Positions 22,906 through 35,966 are shown, numbered from the stretch's first letter. The stretch: 64,000 bases of DNA from Salvelinus alpinus (GCF_045679555.1 NC_092120.1:9475805-9539804); one strand, 5' to 3'. Translations and numbers: made by a program. The notes: generated by a model from the sequence alone, not told the origin.

Positions 22906-25900
22906 GGTACCAGGCCAGATTGTTAGGTTCCGAGGGACAGTGAGAGCTGAGATCCAGCATTCAGAGAGACACTGTGGAGAGAGAGACTACAAACCAGGGG
23001 ACCACTATGTCCCCTTGATCCAAACAGGGTTAATCCAAACCACAGGGAACTCCCAGCGACCCGCTGTTACCCTACCTCTAACCCAGCCCCAGACCATCCC
23101 TCTCAGCCTCCAGGGAGAGGACTCCCCCCATCTCCAGACCAAGCCTCTCTCCAACTCCCAGCCCCAGCAGCCAGAGGACCCTACCCACATACCCATCTTC
23201 CCTGGAGGGCCCTTCCAAGCCTCCCCACCCCCAGCCTTGCATTCCAGATGTGGACCTTCTCTGGAGGATCCCCAGCCTCGCCTGAACAGCTCTCCCCAGG
23301 ACCCTGCCTTTCCGTGGGGTAGAGACAGAGGAAGGGTGGGGGTATCCTTCTGTTTCTCCAGGAGGGGCCCAAGGCTAGAGCCATCTGCCTCTGTCTTCTC
23401 AGACCAGCAAGAGGAGGAGGGGAGAGGAGGAAGAGGGGAGATGAAGAAGGGAAGGGGAGGAGATGAGCTACGGCTGCGTCACCCAGACAACCTGTTACTA
23501 GGACAACCAACCAACAGCCTCCACCCCGGAAACAAGACAGAACCCTCAGGCGGGGAAGATGGGGAGGAGAGAAGAGAGAAGAGAGGAGGGGAGGAGAGAG
23601 ACAGGTTCTCTGCTAGCCATGACCCAGGCTGTCCTACCCGTAAAGCCAGACTGAGAGAAACAGACCAGAGCCCTGAACACGGGACAGCAGATGAGAGGGA
23701 AGAGAGGGAGGAGGGGAACAGGAGTACAGAGCACAGACAACAGGGCCACGAGGTGAATCAGACTCCTATGTCTTCATATCTCCATGTGGTTGCCAGAGAC
23801 GGATCCACCCGTCTGAGATGGCCAGTAAAACTGCTGCAGTTTACCACAGCCAAACCCCACCTCTCCTACAGCTGCAAGCCCACACACTGGCAACCCCACA
23901 CCAACCCACTACACTTTAACCCTGAACACAACCACAACCACTGTCAAACCAAGTCACACTGTAACCACTCAGCAAGCCAGCAGGAGACAGAGAAACACAT
24001 AGAGGAGTCCGACTCCCTCATGTTCTCTAGCTCCCAGCCTCCTCCTCGGGACACAGAAAATGTAGAATCCAATACAGATCTATATACAGAGACAGGCGGG
24101 ACAGATGAGGGAGCCACACACTCATCATCCTGTCACGTTGTAGAGAAGACAGAAGCACATGGAGTGACAGCAGCCTTCCAGGCAGAAGCAACAGTGCCAG
24201 AGAGTGGAGGTGAATCTGGGTTCAGATGGCACCACCCCCTCTTCGGGAACGGTGACCCCCTTTGCGGTGACAACACTCACACAAACCCCCACAATCCCCA
24301 GGGAGGCAGATTAGGAGGACATGTGAGACAGGAGAGAGAACGAGCCATCAGAACCCCCAAGCCTAAATTAGAGGCTGTCATCCAGCCCCGTGCCGCCGTG
24401 TGTGTGTGTGCAAGCGAGGTTAGATGTGTGTGTACGCACGCTGCCAGCTCGCGCACACACTCCGTGGGCGGTTCAGTAAGCACTCCGACAGATGTGTCAT
24501 GCCGAAATGTAAACGACAGCACAAAGAAGAAGAGGAGGAGAGGGGAAAGGTATAATGGGACTTCAGACGAGTGTGAGGGAGAGCGGCAGCGTCTTAGGAG
24601 CGTCATAACCTCTGTTTCCACCTGGTGGGGCGGAAAGAGGAGATGTGACGGAGACAGAGGGGGAGAAGGAGACAGGGAAATAGAGCGGGAGGGCGAGACG
24701 GGCGGAAAGAGGAGAAGAAAGGCAGGGGGGAAGAGGAGGAGGAGGGGGAAGAGGAGGAGGGGTGGGACTCTGTGCCTGCTGGGGGAGTGTGACTCTGAGT
24801 CTGTGCCCTGCTCTGACAGACAGAGGCCTCACAGTAGAGACCAACATCACTATAACTATAACTCTGCCTCCCCGTTCAACCCAGCACCAAGAGTCAGAGA
24901 GAGGACAGAGTATTACAGCACAGAGTCTCAGCTGTATAGAGAGATAGAGAGAGAGAGATATGGAAAGGTGGAGAGAGGAGAAAGGGAGGGATGGCCTTTC
25001 TACTGGTGTTCAGACTCCTCTCTGTGTTCTACTTCCGGGTCGCCCTCGGGAAAGGCTCACAACCTCCCAGTGGCATATGGTTGTCTCCACGGTTGCCACG
25101 GGGACAACCCAATCTACAGTCGTCATGACAACATCCCTGGTAGCAACATTTCTTGTGGCCCAGTGAGGAAGATTAAATACATCCACAGAAACAGGAAACA
25201 CATGAATAGAAAGTGGTCAGAGAGTGAGGAGTGGGAGAGAACAGAGAGTGGGAGGAGGGAGAGCTGGGATGGAGGGAGTAGAGGCTGGTGGGAAAGAGGG
25301 AGCAGGGAGAGGGGTGGTAGGGAGAGAGGGAACAGGGATAGGGGGAGTAGGAGGTATGGGTTAGTAAGCAAGGGATCCAGCCCTGGAGGAGTCAGTGGAA
25401 GGGGCTGGCATGGGTATCTCTCGACCCCCAGTCACAGGACTCTGGAGGGGGACAGGGGATGGAGGTCTAGTCCTGGGGAGGGAGAGGTCTGGGACAGGGG
25501 ACCAGGGAACTCAAGCCCAGACAGATGTACCTGGGGCAGCAGTGACAGTTGGGAGGATAGGAGGACATACTGCAGGGAGGACAGATACAGCTGGGATGAC
25601 AACTGGGAGAGACAGAGGTCCACTGAAGGTAGAGAAAGCTGGAGCAGGTGGGAGAAGGGATCGCGACCTAGCCCCAGCCCCAGCCCTGATTGTTTTAGCT
25701 GGGACTGGGTTACCAGATGCCCTGACCATAGACACAGCCCCAGTCCTGGCTCCCAGTCTGTCCCCAGTGTGCAGGTTACCAGATGCCCCATCTCCAGCAC
25801 AGGCCCCTGGCCTGATTCTAGCCCTGACTGGCTGCCCCGACGGCCCAGCCCTGGCTCCTGTAGCAGCAGCACCAGTGTGTCAGACCTGAGTGGGGGGTGG

Positions 25901-27172
25901 AGTAGCGTTAGTACCCGCTCAAGACTCATCTTGACTGGGAGAAAAACAACAGGGGTGCCCAGGCGAGCACCATCTCCCTCACCCACAAAGGAGAAACACC
26001 AAGCCCCCAGCCTCAAACCTACTCCTCCTAGACCTCTGCCCAGCACTGATACCACCCATCCACAGGACAGGAGCCCCAACCCCACAGCACAGCCTACATG
26101 TCTCTCAGACAGAGAGCCCAAAGCCCCCCCAAAGCCCAGAGAGGGGAACCCCAGCAGAACTCTGCTACTGCCACTTATTGGGAAACTACCAGCGATCAGG
26201 AGAGGAACTAAGAGACGAGGGGCAGAAAGAGAGGACCCTGACCAAACAGAGAAACAGGACCACAATCAAGACCAGGTCCAGACACAGGTCCAGGACCACA
26301 ACCAAGGGAAGGAGAGTATGAAGAATGGAGCGGTTCAAAGTAGTCGACCGGACCCTCAACCCCTCTCGTCTCAGAGCCCTGAGAAAACTGGAGAGGACAC
26401 GTCCTGTCCTTCCCTGACATCACATCCTGCTGTGACCTCATATCCTGCCCTAACTTTACCTCACAGCGGTCAGTGGTCACAAGACCCCTCCCCTCCTCTG
26501 GCTCAACAGCCAATCAGCTTCAGCGCTGAGGAGATGGGCAAGTATCGCTGTCTGCAGGAGCAGGCACGAGAGCACATGCAGAGACTGCTACAGGGAACAG
26601 AGACACACACACCGGGACACACACACCATACCCCCTCCCCAGAGCCATACACACACCCCACACACACACGTACACATGTGGCACACACTCAAGATAAAAA
26701 CACACACTCCACTTCCCTAAATACCTCTCTAAAGCTAGATGCACACCCCATACAAACACAGCTCTTACAGACACACTCTACCCCCAGCCTCCCACCTCCT
26801 CATCCCCCTGTCCCCATACCGCAGCCTCTAATGACCCACCCTCCTCCACTCACCCTTCATCCTTTCATTCTACAACACACATCTTTTAGTATGGCACTCT
26901 CGTCACCCTCCTCTACCTCTTCCTCTCTCGCCCCCCACACCTCACCACCTCATCACCTGACCCTCCTACACCCCCCTCTCCCCCATCCATTCTCCATCTC
27001 TTCTATCTTTCCCTCCATTCTTCTCTCCCATCCTCCTCTACATCTCCTCCCTCCCTCCTCTGCCATCCACCCCTCTCCCCTCACCGCTCTCTCCCCCCTC
27101 ACACTGCCACCACCGAGACCACCGTATCTAGAAAGACTTTGGTCATTGAGGTTTCAACAAAAAGCATTATGA
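22906..27172 (+). CDS. znf804b-like: Large terminal coding exon of the ZNF804/GPATCH8-family gene
   Basis: After the acceptor tttgcaccag, this exon runs uninterrupted for about 1,421 codons to TGA at 27170-27172. A single giant last coding exon is typical of ZNF804A, ZNF804B and GPATCH8. Landmarks shared with the family, in order: GVSFCFSRRGPRLEPSASVF (about 23336-23395); SYLHVVARDGSTRLRWPVK and SYSCKP (about 23774-23881); a basic cluster around GGKRRRRGKRRRGG, a likely nuclear localisation signal (about 24727-24768); an Arg/Ser/Gly/Trp-rich part (25200-25670); LLLPLIGKLPAIRRG (about 26161-26205); and QQPISFSAEEMGKYRCLQEQ (about 26503-26562), followed by a His/Pro/Ser-rich tail. Outside these blocks the sequence is strongly diverged and compositionally biased, which suggests a fast-evolving teleost paralogue. 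The molecular function of the family is not well defined. Nuclear location is inferred. Confidence 0.88.
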
Positions 27173-27679
27173 TGCTCTCTGATGACATCACATAGTAATA
27201 CAATGCATTGTTAACTCCTGGACAATAATGTCCCATACAGTATAACAATCCACTGAATTTTCTTAATTTGTGTGTGTATGCGTGCATGTGTTTTTGTATG
27301 AGTGCATGCGTGTGTGAGCATGTGTGTGCATTTCGTCGCTGTCTGATGAAAACCTTTTAACTCCATTTTTGCCCATTTTCATGTTTATACATGTATTGGA
27401 AGCATTAACTCCCCTCAATGTATTCAAAATAGCTTCTGAAGTTTCATAATTGTATGTTTGTTCATAAAAAATAACACATTTAAATCCTGAAAAGTTGGAG
27501 ATGAGGTTTTCCTTCGACAGTGACTGTGTGCGCGAGAGAGAAGCTCCTTTTGATCCCCATTTAAGTATGAATCAAGGGAAACCGTGCACCTGCTAAGACT
27601 AGCTGGCTTTCTCTCATCTCTTTCTTCCTCTCTGAGCGTTAGGCACACTGGCTGTCTCTTGAAGTACCGTAACACCTGA
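27173..27679 (+). other. Probable 3' UTR of the zinc finger gene
   Basis: This sequence follows the stop codon. No canonical AATAAA is seen before the LINE that begins near 27680, so the transcript may end within the LINE or use a variant signal. Confidence 0.5.
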
Positions 27680-27788
27680 GAGAGAGAGCGACAGACAGAC
27701 GCCCAGGCTGTGAGCAGAGCAATAGGACCAACCCCCACTCCTACACCCGCCCAAGCCCCATTCAGCCCCAAGCACAACACTGGACACT

Positions 27789-28097
27789 ATGGAACACAAA
27801 GCTGTTACTATATCATGCTGGAATATCCAAGGTCTGAGGTCATCTGCCTTTGGCCTAAAGAGCAGGAACCCAGACTTCACCAAAGACATCAGAAATACAG
27901 ACATTGTCATCCTACAAGAAACCTGGTATAGAGGAGACAGACCCACTGGTTACAGAGAGCTGTTAGTCCCATCCACCAAACTACCAGGAGTGAAAAAGGG
28001 AAGCGACTCAGGGGGTATGCTAATTTGGTGTAAATCAGACCTAGCCCACTCTATTGAATTAATCAAAACAGGAGCATTTTACATCTGGTTTGAATAA
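27789..28097 (+). pseudogene. LINE endonuclease N-terminus
   Basis: The 102-residue frame begins MEHKAVTISCWNIQGLRSSA and contains DIVILQETWYRGD, the first two conserved blocks of APE-type endonucleases. It then continues in degraded frames, for example ILVCGDLNARI at about 28206-28238. This is not a host gene despite following the zinc finger gene on the same strand. Confidence 0.8.
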
Positions 28098-29090
28098 CAG
28101 AGAAAAATGTTCTCCTGTGTGCTACTTGTATACCCCCACTAGAATCCATGCTTTAATGACAACAGCTTCTCCATCCTAGATGGGGAGATCAACCATTTCC
28201 ATATTCTAGTCTGTGGCGACCTAAACGCCAGAATCAGTCAAGGACCTGACACTCTCAGCACACAGGGGGACAAACACCTACCTGGAGGGGACAGCATTCC
28301 CTCCCCAATATGCCCCCCAGACACAACTATGACAAAACAACCAACAAATCTACCGCACGCTGGGTCTGGTAGGTTTCGAGGGGACTCCTTCAGTAGATAC
28401 ACTTAAAACTCATCCCTTGGCAGTTGTACTGTAGACTACTTTATCACCGAACTCAACCCAGAGTCTCTCAGTGCGTTCGCAGTCAGCCCACTGACACCCC
28501 TATCAGATCACAGCAAAATTACAGTTGCTTGAACAGAGCAACACTCAACATGAGGCATCAGAGCCGAACAAACTGCATGCTATTAAGGAATGTTATAGAT
28601 GGAAGGAAAGTAGTGTAGAAACCTACCAAAAAACTATTGGCAAACAAAAATGTTATCCCTCTTAGACAACTTCCTGAACAAAACATTTCACTGCAATAGT
28701 GAAGGTGTAAACCTGTAGTAGAAAGCCTAAACTGAATATTTGACCTTTCAGCTTCCCTATCAAATAAAACAATTCCAAGCAGACAACCTAAGAAAATGAA
28801 CAACAATGACAAATGGTTTGATGAAGAATGCAAAAACCTAAGAAAGAAATGTAGAAACCTATCCGTTCAAAAACAGAGACCCAAAAAACCTGAGCCTATG
28901 TCTTCACTATGGTGAAATATTAAATCACTACAGAAATACACTAAGGCAAAAGAAGGGAAAGCACATCAGAAATCAGCTCAATGTAATTGAAGAATACATA
29001 GAATCAAACCACTTCTGGGATCAACACAAAGAGCTATCTATCCAAAATGGAGATGAATGGATAAACCACTTCTCGAATCTTTTTGGTCAT

Positions 29091-29285
29091 ACACTCTTAG
29101 AAAAAAAGGGTTCCATAGGAGAACCCTTTTTGGTTCCAGGTAAAATCTTTTTGGGTTTCATGTAGAACCCTCTGTGGAAAGGGTTCTACATGGAATTGAA
29201 AAGGGTTCTACCTGGAACCAAAAATAGTTGTTCAAAGCGTTCTCCTATGGGGACAGCCAAAGAACCGTTTTAGGTTCTAGATATA
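29091..29285. mobile_element. Fold-back MITE inserted in the LINE
   Basis: The segment is almost palindromic, built from aagggttc/gaacccttt and ggttccaggtaaaa/acctggaacca blocks arranged symmetrically around a centre near 29185. The flanks are LINE coding sequence (before: FGHT; after: the SNV-type continuation). The element is a high-copy salmonid palindromic repeat. No coding capacity. Confidence 0.7.
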
Positions 29286-29499
29286 CATGCTTAGAATGTG
29301 CTAACAAAAAACAGAGCAAAAACGTATGCATGATAAATTACAAATCTTGAATCAACTATTAAAGACAACCAGAACCCACTGGATTCTCCAATTACATTGA
29401 ATGAACTACAGGACAAAATACAAACCCTCAAAAGGCCTGTGGTGTTGACAATATCCTTAACAAAATAATCAAATATACAGACCTCAGCTCTGGCACCTT

Positions 29500-30441
29500 C
29501 TCCAAAATTTGGAACCAAGGCCTGATCACCCTAATCCACAAAAGTGGAGACAAATCCAACTCCAAAAACTACCATGGGATATGCCTCAACAGCAACCTTT
29601 GGAAAATCCTCTGCAGCATCATCAACAGCAGACTCCTACATTTCCTTAGTGAAAACAATGTCCTGGGCAAATGTCAAATTGGCTTTTTACAAAATTACTG
29701 TACGACAGACCACATATACACCCTGCACACCCAAACTGACACACAAACAAAAGCAGTCTTCTCATGCTTTGTTTATTTCAAAACAAGCTTTTGACTCAAT
29801 TTGGCATGAGGGTCTGCTATATAAATTGATGAAAAGCTGTGTTGGGGGGAAAACATACAACATTATAAAATGAATGTACACAAACAACAAGTGTACAGTT
29901 AAAATTGGCAAAAAACACAGATTTCTTTCCTCGGGTCCATGGGGTGAGACAGGGATGCAGCTTGAGCCCCACCTTCTTCAACATATATATCAATGAATTG
30001 GCGAGGGCACTAGATCAGTCTGTAGCACCCGGCCTTACCCTACTATACTCTGAAGGCAAATGTCTACTGTTTGCAGATGATCTGGTGCTTCTGTCCCCAA
30101 CCAAGGCAGGCCTACAGCAGCACCTAGATATTCTGCACAGATTCTGTCAGACCTGGGCCTTGACAGTAAATCTCAGTAAGACAAAAATAATGGTGTCCAA
30201 CAAATTCAAATTCTATCTAGACACCATTGCCCTCGAGCACACAAAGAACTATACCTACCTCAGCCTAAACATCAGCGCCACAGGTACCTTCCACAAAGCT
30301 GTGAATGATCTGAGAGACAAGGCAAGAAGGGCCTTCTATGCCATCAAAAGGAACATAACATTCAACATCCCAATTAGGATCTGGCTAAAAATACTGGAAC
30401 CAGTTATAGAACCAATTACCCTCTATGGTTGTGAGGTCTGA
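29500..30441 (+). pseudogene. LINE reverse transcriptase
   Basis: Pieces in two or more frames give GLITLIHKSGDKSNSKNYHG (from 29520) and FDSIWHEGLLYKLMKSCVGG (29793-29852). After a frameshift comes a 178-residue open stretch (29905-30441) with GVRQGCSLSPTFFNIYINEL and the catalytic FADD box (LLFADDLVLLSPT). It ends at EPITLYGCEV with a premature TGA. It belongs to the LINE at 27680-32532. Confidence 0.85.
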
Positions 30442-30878
30442 GGTCTACTCACCAACCCCAAAAAGTTACAAAATGGGACAAACCAAGTCAAATTGAGACT
30501 CTGTGTAGAACGTAAAACCCAAACTAATGCATGCAGAGAAGAATTAGGACGATACCCGCTAATTATCAAAATCCAGAAAAGAGATGTTATGTTGTACAAC
30601 CACCTAAAAGGAAGCAACACCTAAATCTTCCATAACAGAGCCATCACCTACAAAGAGATTAACCTAGAGAAGTCCCCTCAGCCAGCTTGTTCTGGGACAT
30701 TGTTCACAAACAATAACAGACCCCACAGAGCCCCAGGACAGCAACACAATTAGACCCAACCAAATCATGAGAAAACTATTTGACACATTGGAAGTAATTA
30801 ACCAAAAAACAGAGCAAAGTGGAATGCTACCTTGCCCTAAAAAGAGAATATACAGTGGCAGAATACCTGAGGACTGTG

Positions 30879-31966
30879 CACTGGCGTAATGCAGTTTCTC
30901 TGGACCCTCCAAAAGGTCAGAGTTCGCAACTGTCCTGTATATCCTACCTGAACGTGCATGACATGAGCCATTCCTCGGGCTCTCTCCCAGCTTGGATAGA
31001 AAGTTGTTGTGTGTAAAACCAGTCTATTAATGCCAATCTCTCTTTTTTTCTATGTAGAGGCCTATAGTAGCTACAGTATGCGGCTGCGTCGGCTTGCATT
31101 TTTGTGTGCAAATGTTTACCACGGCCTGTAGGTCCAGGTTACAGGCCCGACTGTTTTCTATACTGAGTATTGACAACCCATACAGATTTTTCTGCGACAT
31201 TGTGCATTATTTGTCCATTGCGCTGCACACAATTTAAACTTAGTCTTGAATGGTGCATGGCAAGATATACTAGAGATAAAGGACTGTTAATATTGCAACC
31301 ACAACTCAAATGACAGTTCACCAGTATGAACAAAATCAAGAACGCAAGAACTGTTGTCCACTAAAGATATCTATTTGCATCTGCCAATTTACTGGCTGTC
31401 CAGTATACAGACAACATGTCCCAGCGCTTCCTAGGCCTACAATTAAGGAGACTGTGAGAGACTCAATTAAAGATATTGCAGAACTGCTATATTTGAAGCA
31501 CCACTCCATTCTTCCCAGTTTCCCTGATGTTGCTATGGCAATCAAGCAGTTTATAACCATCCCTGTAACTGTCTGTCTGTGAAGAGATCGTTTTCTAAAC
31601 TAAAACTCATGAAGAATTAAGAAGAGTTAGGCTCTCGGTCTGACATGCACTTTTGAACACCTAAGTAAGCTCCACTCATGGCACTGGCGCCGTCGTAGTT
31701 CTGACCAGGCATTTGCTCACCAATATCCCCTTAATTTCAATCAGTTTAATTATTTTTCAAGGCCTGAGGGACTTTGATCAGTCACATTATTGAAGCCCAA
31801 TAAACAAATACTTAGCTTCCTAGTACATATTTAAATTAAAAAGGTTTATGAATGACTTTTTGGAGGGTTACTTTGAAAATGATTTATTAAATAAAATACA
31901 AATATACCAATGTCAGACAGGCGCATGGGCCCTCATTGGGCTGTGAGGGTATCCAGTACGCCAGTG
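30879..31966 (+). mobile_element. hAT-like element inserted in the LINE
   Basis: The ends cactggcgtaatgcag and atccagtacgccagtg are inverted repeats with mismatches. The flanks ggactgtg (30871-30878) and ccatggtg (31967-31974) match at 5 of 8 positions, a decayed 8-bp duplication. Removing the element rejoins the LINE frame (AEYLRTV then DPNLRKL). It carries a hAT C-terminal fragment: 31310-31582 ends FPDVAMAIKQFITIPVTV, followed after a stop by the FSKLKLMKN-like continuation of the dimerisation domain. Confidence 0.7.
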
Positions 31967-32532
31967 CCATGGTGACTGACCCAAACTTAAGAAAACTTTG
32001 CCTATTTACAGACTCCATGAGCCTTGCTACTGAGAGAGGCCGCCATAGGCAGAGAGAGAGAAGAAAGGCTATGTGCCCACTGTCCACAAAACAAGGTGGA
32101 AACTAAGATGCACTTCCTAACCTTCTATGAACATAGAGACACATATTTCCTTCAGTTCACACAGACCAAGAAAGAATTTGAAAACCAATCAAATATTGAC
32201 AAACTCCCTTATTTGTCAAAATACCTCAGTGTGCAATCACAGCAGCCAAATGTGTGACCTATTGCCACAAGAAAAGGGCAACCAGTGTAGCACAAACACC
32301 TTTGTAAATACAACCTATATCTGTTTATTTTCCCTTGCCATTCATACTACAACTATTTGCACACTGTTACAACACTGTACCTAGCTAATAATATAACATT
32401 TGAGATGTCTTTATCCTTTTGAAACTTTTGTGTTTGTAATGTTAACTATTAATTTCTGATTGCTTATATCACTTTTGTTTATTGTTTTTCACTTGCTTTG
32501 GCAATATAAACATGCGTTTCCCATGCCCGTAA

Positions 32533-33172
32533 GAGAGAGCGCTTGAGGGATATAGTGAGAGAACGAAAGGTGAGAAATAGAGGGGGAGAAAGAGAGATAG
32601 CAATCAAGAAAAAGTAAGGGCCATCTCCGTTTCATACAGGTTAGTTAAGCATTTGTACAAAAAGGCATCAATCACATTAAAAGCTGGACATACCGTAACT
32701 TAAACAAAGACTATCATCCCTGGGACAACACACACACACACATAAAATGGAATGCATGAAAATGTAATAACATGTTTCCATATATCTGGTGTACAATGTA
32801 ATGTAAATATATCTGCCCTGCTGAGGGGTAGAGAGACAAAGACTGACTGCATTATACAACCATGGGACAATAAAATTACTTTACAGAAACTCCATTTCTC
32901 TGTCTGCTTATTTCACATGCTATGCTCTTAGTTTTTTGGAGCTCAATGTCTGCTCTCACACACAACCACACACAAACATGCACGCATGGGCACACACAAA
33001 CATTTACACACACATGCGCAACGCACATACATATACACACACGATCTCAGTTCAGGTCCAGATGGCGTATATTGTGTAGATTACCCAGAGTGCTTTTGGA
33101 GATTTTGGAGATTTGATTGATTTGGCCTCTGTGAGATTAGGAGACTCCTGCCAGGGGTGATACAAACACCTA
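32533..33172. other. Non-coding stretch
   Basis: A GA-rich patch (32535-32615) and CA-rich patches (32727-32744, 32955-33045) are present. No gene or complete element is recognised. Confidence 0.55.
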
Positions 33173-34453
33173 CAGTACTAGTCAAAAGTTTGGACACACC
33201 TACTCAAGGGTTTTTCTGTATTTTTAAAACCTTCTACTTTGTAGAATAATAGCGAAGACAATCAAACTTTTAAATAACACATATAGAATCATGTAGTAAC
33301 CCAAAAAAGTGTTAAACAAATGAAAATATATTTTATATTTTGGATTCTTCAAAGTAGCCACCCTTTGCCTTGATGACAGCTTTGCACATTCTTGGCATTC
33401 TCTCAACCAGCTTCACCTGTAATGCTTTTTCAACAGTCTTGAAGGAGTTCCCACATATGCTGAGCACTTGTTGGCTGCTTTTCCTTTACTCCGTGGTCCA
33501 ACTCATCCCAAACCATCTCAATTAGGTTAAGATCGGGTGATTGTGGAGGCCAGGTAATCTGATGCAGGACTCCATCACTCTCCATCTTGGTCAAATAGCC
33601 CTTACACAGCCTGGAGGTGAGTTTTGGGTAATTTTCCTGTTGAAAAACAAATGATAGTCCCACTAAGCTCAAACCAGATGGGATGGCGTATTGCTGCAAA
33701 ATGCTGTGGTAGCCATGCTGGTTAAGTGTGCCTTGAATTCTAAATAAATCACTGACAGTGTCATCAGCAAAGCACCCACACACCTCCTCTTCTATGCTTC
33801 ATGGTGAGAACCACACATGCGGAGATTATCCGTTCACCTGCTCTGGGTCTCACATCAAAAATCTCACATTTGGAGTTATCAGACCAAAGGACAGATTTCC
33901 ACCGGTCTAATGTTCATTGCTTGTGTTTCTTGGCCCAAGCAAGTCTCTTATTATTATTATTGATGTCCTTTAGTGGTGGTTTCTTTGCAGCAATATGACC
34001 ATGAAGGCTTGATTCAGGCAGTCTCCTCTAAACAGTTGATGTTGAGATGTGTCTGTGACTTGAACTCTGTGAAGCATTTATTTGGGCTGCAATCTGAGGA
34101 GCAGTTAACTCGAAGGAACTTAATCTCTGCAGCAGAGGTAACTCTGGGTCTTCCTTTCCTGTAGTGGTCCTCATGAGAGCCAGTTTCATCATAGTGCTTG
34201 ATGGTTTTTGCCACTGCACTTGAAGAACCTTTCAAAGTTCTTAACTTTTTCCGTATTGACTGACCTTCATGTCATAAAGTAATGATGGACTGTCGTTTCT
34301 CTTTGCTTATTTGAGCTGTTCTTGCCATAATATGGAGCTGGTATTTTACCAAATAGGGCTAACTTCTGTAAACCACCCCTACCTTGTCACAACGCAACTG
34401 ATTGGCTCAAACGCATTAAAAGAAGGAAAGAAATTCCACAAAATAACTTTTAC
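33173..34453 (-). mobile_element. Tc1 element (third family), right end lost
   Basis: The left end cagtactagtcaaaagtttg is flanked by TA. The transposase lies on the minus strand. The element stops near 34453 beside a short (CA)n without its second inverted repeat. Confidence 0.8.
33430..34330 (-). pseudogene. Tc1 transposase, third family, fragmented
   Basis: The N-terminal half is visible at 34235-34014 (SSSAVAKTIKHYDETGSHED, then [12 protein letters not shown], the GRPR-type hinge). The C-terminal half is at 33783-33430 (SFVFQQENYPKLTSRLCKG, then ITWPPQSPDLNLIEMVWDEL). The DN of the second catalytic motif reads EN, so that Asp is lost. A gap with stops separates the halves. Inactive. Confidence 0.82.
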
Positions 34454-34563
34454 TGTACACACACACACACACATCCCTGTGGTGTAAGGATGGGGAACCA
34501 AGCAGAATACTAGAGTCTCAGTAATTGGAGCTCAAGCCTCCTCTCTCCTCCTTATGACCCCTA

Positions 34564-34566
<3 letters not shown>

Positions 34567-34650
<84 letters not shown>
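34567..34650. repeat. (GT)n microsatellite
   Basis: About 40 GT units with one AT interruption near 34607. Confidence 0.95.
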
Positions 34651-34654
<4 letters not shown>

Positions 34655-35966
34655 CAGTGCACGCATGCTCTCGATCCGTCTCCACAGGACAGCAGATCAA
34701 ACAGATTGAGTGAAATCCAGAGCAGCAATAATTAGCACCCGTTACAGCATCAAACCTCTCATCTTAAACACACACTCAAATTGAAGGCACTGATAATTAG
34801 TGTATGTTTCAAAATCAAGCTACACCAGTCAGCCATCAATCCTCCCCTACCATCTCTCAGACACACACATATTCTGACTGAACCACCACACAAACACACA
34901 CACACCACAAAACACACAATGGTTATTATTGAAGTGAAGCAGCGATGCTGAACCCAAAGCTCACTGAAGTTAACATTCAGTCGGACTTCTCTGAGGGTGA
35001 GCAAAAGCATGGAGTGATGTAGGAGGTGTACTGCTGAGAGAGAAAGAACCTCACCAGTATGACACTCTGTAACAACAAAAACACACACACGCTAACACAC
35101 ACACATACACAAACCACACACACACCCCAGGATGAGGGGAAAGGGCCATTATTAATCATGATGTCACAGCATTTCCTGTTGTCTGTCAGTGACTGATTAA
35201 ATCATTATCACTTAAATCAAAACCCTGTGTGTGTGTGTGTGTGTGTGGTGATTTACGACCGGGAATAGGCTTTTTCTGTGGCCTAATGATTTATGAAAAC
35301 AAGGGAGGTGACACAATCTCAGACACACACACACAGAAACCACTGTTTGTAACTACAGTGTACAGCAGTCAGATGTGAGGTGTCGCTCTAAGACAGCATT
35401 GCTAATTGGCTGGTTATGTTATCTCTGAAGCACAGCTGTATCTACTAAAGATAACAGCACTCATGTATACACAGACAAACACTACAATCACAATGCTCTC
35501 TCTCACACACACACACCACACAGAAAGAGAGAGAGATAGGACAGAGTGAGAGTGAGAGAACAAGAGAGAGAGAGAGAGAGCAGAGCAGGCGGTGTTAGAA
35601 GTAGAGTTGACAGAATAGTGAGATCATTAATGAATGGCGTTCCATTTTGAGAAAGTTAATGAGAGTTAGTGAGTTTCTGCTAAGTAGAGACTGAGTTCGC
35701 CTCCTTTCTACTGACTCTGTTGTACTGTAGAGAGGGAAAACAGAATACTTCATTTTAATTAAAAACTTTTCACTGATGTTTTGACAGACAGATGGAGGCT
35801 TCAGAGCCCCCCCCACACACACACATACACCCCACACACCGCCCACAATGATAAAAATACACACACCCCTCTCTACAGCGATCCTATAAAAAGGGCCAGC
35901 GTATTAGAATGTTTCTTTATGACCACTTTAAATCCATACTCTCAGCTGTTACACAGTGTGTGTGTA
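34651..35966. other. Non-coding, simple-sequence-rich stretch
   Basis: Many short CA/GT tracts (34880-34920, 35075-35125, 35228-35247, 35500-35520) and a GA tract (35525-35580). No gene is seen. Confidence 0.6.

Larger units (their letters stand above)
27680..32532 (+). mobile_element. APE-type LINE, plus strand, broken by two DNA elements
   Basis: A non-LTR retrotransposon starts near 27680 with a leader and the ATG at 27789. It continues through endonuclease and reverse transcriptase pieces to a 3' region that ends near 32532 (ggcaatataaacatgcgttt). It is interrupted by a fold-back MITE (29091-29285) and a hAT-like element (30879-31966). LINE coding sequence picks up on either side of each insertion. 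Several small deletions and frameshifts are present. Confidence 0.8.

Noticed and set aside
25432..26265. Minus-strand 277-residue open frame and a plus-strand overlap at 25395-25889
   Set aside because: Both are shadows of the large zinc-finger-gene exon, whose repetitive GC-rich sequence keeps several frames open.
27789..28097. Host AP-endonuclease-like gene downstream of the zinc finger gene
   Set aside because: It is followed by LINE reverse transcriptase pieces in the right order and has no intact frame. It is the LINE endonuclease.
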